Positions 5,751 through 8,012 of a DNA stretch of 8,012 nt are shown here, one piece after another; the first letter of the stretch is position 1; each line of letters starts with the position of its first letter. Both the position numbers and the translations under genes were made by a program. Below the pieces are notes generated by a model that saw only the letters and a program-made list of their open reading frames with translations, had not been told where the DNA came from and did no database searches. This DNA is from Desulfobacterales bacterium S5133MH16 (lineage in GTDB: Bacteria; Desulfobacterota; Desulfobacteria; Desulfobacterales; UBA11574), in the NCBI GenBank assembly GCA_001751005.1, contig MAXL01000177.1, positions 1 to 8,012 of the forward strand, given 5' to 3'.

Positions 5751-5836
5751 GCCGACCCCCTGACTTTCTCACAATAATCTAACACAATGCAAATATTTCG
5801 ATAACATCAATAGTGTTTCCTTTTTTTAAGTTTTTC

Positions 5837-5864
5837 TTGATTAACAATTTTCTAACAATATAAT
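5837..5864 (+). promoter_or_regulatory. phoB promoter, predicting a nearly leaderless transcript
   Basis: TTGATT (5837-5842) and a perfect TATAAT (5859-5864) are 16 bp apart, with a T-rich tract upstream that resembles an UP element. Initiation about seven bases downstream (near 5871) would leave only about five bases before the ATG at 5876. The spacer contains TAACAAT twice (5842-5848 and 5853-5859) with a 4-bp gap. Confidence 0.6.
5842..5859 (+). promoter_or_regulatory. Pho-box-like tandem repeat TAACAAT-N4-TAACAAT
   Basis: Two perfect 7-bp direct repeats with a 4-bp spacer give the 11-bp periodicity typical of sites bound by head-to-tail dimers of OmpR/PhoB-family regulators. The downstream gene encodes such a regulator, so autoregulation is inferred. 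The sequence is closer to the TTAACA type of half-site than to the enterobacterial CTGTCAT type. The position, between -35 and -10, is atypical for activation. Confidence 0.45.
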
Positions 5865-5875
5865 ATATAAATATT

Positions 5876-6571
5876 ATGTCTAAAGAACGAATTTTAATTG
5901 TTGAGGATGAAGAAGACATCCTGGAACTGGTGCGGTACAATCTGTCCAGAGAGGGATATCAGGTTCTTTGCACAACATCCGGTGAGGAAGCCCTAAAAAT
6001 AACCAAGTCCGAGTCGTTGAATTTGATTATTCTCGACCTCATGCTTCCCGGAATCGATGGCTTGGAGGTTGCCAAGATTCTGAAAAATGATTCAAAAACA
6101 CGGGATATACCCATCATCATGCTGACAGCAAAAGGTGAAGAAGCGGATATCGTTACCGGATTAGAACTCGGCGCAGATGATTACATCACCAAGCCGTTCA
6201 GCCCCCGTATTTTGATTGCTCGGATTCGGGCTGTTTTACGTAGGAAAAAACCGATAGAACCGCCTGATGATACCTCAGTCATTCAAATAAATGAACTTAC
6301 AATCCATCCTGGAAGACGTGAAGTTCTGATTAAGGGTGAGTCTGTAGAATTAACCTATACTGAATTTCAGGTCCTTTATTACCTTGCCAAAAGGCCGGGA
6401 TGGGTCTTTACCCGCTTTCAGATCGTCGATGCAGTTCGAGGTGATGATTACCCGGTCACCGATCGAAGTGTTGACGTCCAGATTGTAGGCTTAAGGAAAA
6501 AACTCGGCTCCTGTGGTAAATACATCGAAACCGTCAGGGGTGTTGGTTATCGATTTAAGGAAACCGTATGA
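5876..6571 (+). CDS. phoB: PhoB-type response regulator (OmpR/PhoB family)
   Basis: This 231-residue two-domain cytoplasmic transcription factor is normal in length for the family. The receiver domain (about 4-122) has the acidic pocket E10-D11, phosphoacceptor D54 (IILDLMLPGIDG), T84 (IMLTAKGEEAD) and K106 (DDYITKPF). The winged-helix DNA-binding domain (about 134-229) shows LTYTEFQVLYYLAKRPG, the recognition-helix region TDRSVDVQIVGLRKKL and the closing YIETVRGVGYRF. Phosphorylation by the downstream kinase should promote DNA binding. The PhoB assignment rests on the overall sequence and the PhoR-like partner; another OmpR-family role is possible because no pst or phoU gene is in view. ATG 5876 is the first start after the in-frame stop at 5861-5863, and the receiver domain begins four residues in. 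There is no Shine-Dalgarno sequence: the 20 bases before the ATG contain no G. The TGA stop overlaps the kinase ATG by four bases. Confidence 0.9.
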   Translation: MSKERILIVEDEEDILELVRYNLSREGYQVLCTTSGEEALKITKSESLNLIILDLMLPGIDGLEVAKILKNDSKTRDIPIIMLTAKGEEADIVTGLELGADDYITKPFSPRILIARIRAVLRRKKPIEPPDDTSVIQINELTIHPGRREVLIKGESVELTYTEFQVLYYLAKRPGWVFTRFQIVDAVRGDDYPVTDRSVDVQIVGLRKKLGSCGKYIETVRGVGYRFKETV

Positions 6572-8012
6572 GAAAGAAGAAACGACTGCTCTGGCAGCTT
6601 TTCCCCTCTTATCTATTAATCACCATTGTTTCTTTGAGTGCCGTTACCTGGTATGCCTCGAATTCACTTCGAAATTTTTTTCTGGACCAGACCGCAGCCG
6701 ATTTGCTTGTAAGAGCGCATCTATTGGAAAAACAGATCATCCAATTTCTTGGGCCTTTGGATGCAAATGTCATCGACGCCTTATGCAAAGAAATCGGGCA
6801 ATCCTCGGCAACCCGCATTACGGTCATACTTCCATCTGGCATAGTTACCGGCGACTCCAATGAAGATCCGGCCATAATGGATAACCATGCCCTGCGTACC
6901 GAAGTGATTGAGGCCAAAAAAGGAAACGTGGGAAGATCCATAAGATTCAGCACTACGCTTCAGAAAAACATGATGTACGTGGCTATTCCTCTATCAGATC
7001 ATAAAAGGATCATTGCTGTTATACGGACTTCACTGCCGATAACTGCCATTGATAAAGAACTAAAGTCCATTCAGAGCAAAATCGCTTTAGGTGGCTTGTT
7101 GATCGCGCTACTTGCTGCTGGAATCAGTTTGTATGTCTCCCGTCGTATAAGTCAACCCATCGAAAAGGTGAAAGAGGGTGCTGAATTTTTTGCCCGTGGA
7201 GATCTTTCCCACCGACTTCCAGAGACAAATTTGATAGAAATTAGCAGTCTTGCTGATACCATGAACAAGATGGCCTCCCAACTGGATGATCGCATCAAGA
7301 CGATCATAAACCAGAAAAATGAACTGGAGGCTGTGCTCTCAGGCATGATTGAAGGCGTAATTGCTTTTGATATGGATGAACGGATCATTAGTATTAATCA
7401 AGCTGCTGCCCGAATTTTTGAAAGTATGCCAAAAGATATGTTGAACCGCAGCATTCAAGAAGTTATCAGAAATCCTGAATTGCAACAATTTGTAACACAA
7501 GCGCTTTCCAGCACAGACAATCTGGAAGGTGATATTACGCTGTATCACGAGGACGAAAGAATTATATATTTACACAGTACCCCCCTGCGTGATTCAAATA
7601 GTGATCAAATCGGCGTCTTGGTCGTTATGAACGATGTAACCCAGGTCAGGCGGCTTGAAAATATACGGCGAGATTTTGCAGCCAATGTTTCCCATGAAAT
7701 CAAAACACCCCTTACAGCGATCAAAGGGTTTGTGGAAACCCTGCGCTACGGATCCGTTAAGAATCCTGAAGAAATCGAACGTTTTCATAGTATTATTGAA
7801 AAACATGTGAATCGTCTGACAGCGATTTTAGAAGATCTGATTAGCCTTTCAAGGATTGAACAAGATGACGAAAAAAAAGCAATTAAACTCCGGAAAAACC
7901 CCATAAAAAATGTACTTCAGACCGCCATTGGCAACTGCCGGGAAAAAGCTGATTTGAAAGAAATAACCATTGATCACGTGTGTGAAGAGAACATTTCAGC
8001 CATGATCGATCC
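6568..8012 (+). CDS. phoR: PhoR-type sensor histidine kinase, C-terminus beyond the window edge
   Basis: The visible 481 residues begin at ATG 6568, which overlaps the regulator stop (ATGA), indicating translational coupling in a phoBR-type operon. A basic start MRKKKR leads into transmembrane helix 1 (about 9-30). A periplasmic sensor region of about 140 residues follows, then transmembrane helix 2 (about 172-190), a HAMP linker (191-243, RRISQPIEKV) and a PAS domain (about 250-360, beginning ELEAVLSGMIEGVIAFD). The HisKA dimerisation domain has the H-box VSHEIKTPL, with phosphoacceptor H376. The ATPase domain has only just begun when the window ends, so the N, G1 and G2 boxes cannot be checked. 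This TM-sensor-TM-HAMP-PAS-HisKA order matches PhoR/WalK-type kinases; a large periplasmic region is typical of Gram-positive and deltaproteobacterial PhoR but absent from E. coli PhoR. Phosphate sensing is inferred from the family and partner; the ligand is not visible. Confidence 0.88.
   Translation, partial: MRKKKRLLWQLFPSYLLITIVSLSAVTWYASNSLRNFFLDQTAADLLVRAHLLEKQIIQFLGPLDANVIDALCKEIGQSSATRITVILPSGIVTGDSNEDPAIMDNHALRTEVIEAKKGNVGRSIRFSTTLQKNMMYVAIPLSDHKRIIAVIRTSLPITAIDKELKSIQSKIALGGLLIALLAAGISLYVSRRISQPIEKVKEGAEFFARGDLSHRLPETNLIEISSLADTMNKMASQLDDRIKTIINQKNELEAVLSGMIEGVIAFDMDERIISINQAAARIFESMPKDMLNRSIQEVIRNPELQQFVTQALSSTDNLEGDITLYHEDERIIYLHSTPLRDSNSDQIGVLVVMNDVTQVRRLENIRRDFAANVSHEIKTPLTAIKGFVETLRYGSVKNPEEIERFHSIIEKHVNRLTAILEDLISLSRIEQDDEKKAIKLRKNPIKNVLQTAIGNCREKADLKEITIDHVCEENISAMID

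Larger units (their letters stand above)
5576..5875. promoter_or_regulatory. 300-bp divergent promoter region between the DUF89-like gene and phoB
   Basis: This AT-rich non-coding region contains the minus-strand promoter near 5654-5681 with an overlapping inverted repeat (5663-5679). It also holds a direct repeat GAGCTAA at 5732-5738 and 5744-5750, several TAACA-type motifs between 5779 and 5859, T-tracts at 5696-5706 and 5821-5835, and the phoB promoter at 5837-5864. No open reading frame with a ribosome binding site and no structured RNA is recognised. Confidence 0.55.

Overview
The window looks like chromosomal DNA from an anaerobic Desulfobacterota (deltaproteobacterial) lineage, probably a sulfate reducer or a relative. 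That placement is inferred from an exported octaheme c-type cytochrome, an ARMT1/DUF89-like protein and a PhoR-type kinase of HAMP-PAS-HisKA layout, together with moderate G+C. No rRNA, tRNA, CRISPR array, transposase or integrase is visible.

Layout. Positions 1-570 (minus) hold most of an EI24/CysZ-like membrane protein that runs off the left edge. Immediately upstream of it (590-691, minus) is only the C-terminal end of an Hsp20 small heat-shock protein, cut off exactly where a 40-bp repeat begins. Positions 726-1814 (minus) encode a secreted protein with eight CXXCH heme sites. A 216-bp divergent intergenic region separates it from a plus-strand isocitrate lyase/PEP mutase superfamily enzyme (2031-2915, TTG start with a strong ribosome binding site). 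A plus-strand orphan with a weakly GNAT-like core follows (3073-3723). It converges on a 607-residue minus-strand protein with a divergent ARMT1/DUF89-like core (3752-5575). After a 300-bp divergent promoter region come a PhoB-type response regulator (5876-6571) and a PhoR-type sensor kinase (6568 to the right edge), overlapping by ATGA.

The most unusual feature is the 40-bp repeat, present twice in direct orientation at 692-731 and 3718-3757 (38/40 identical). Each copy contains the last Lys codon and stop of a minus-strand gene and forms a terminator-like hairpin. Copy 2 also supplies the TGA stop of the converging plus-strand gene, so the 28 bp between the two stops are entirely repeat. 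The copies bracket about 3 kb (cytochrome, lyase, orphan), and the left copy abuts the broken hsp20. This could be a mobile or dispersed gene-end module, a recombination scar, or an assembly join across a repeat.

Only phoB and phoR form an evident operon. Their promoter region predicts a nearly leaderless phoB transcript with no Shine-Dalgarno sequence, and two 7-bp direct repeats spaced like a Pho box lie between the -35 and -10. The other genes look like single transcription units with no obvious shared pathway.
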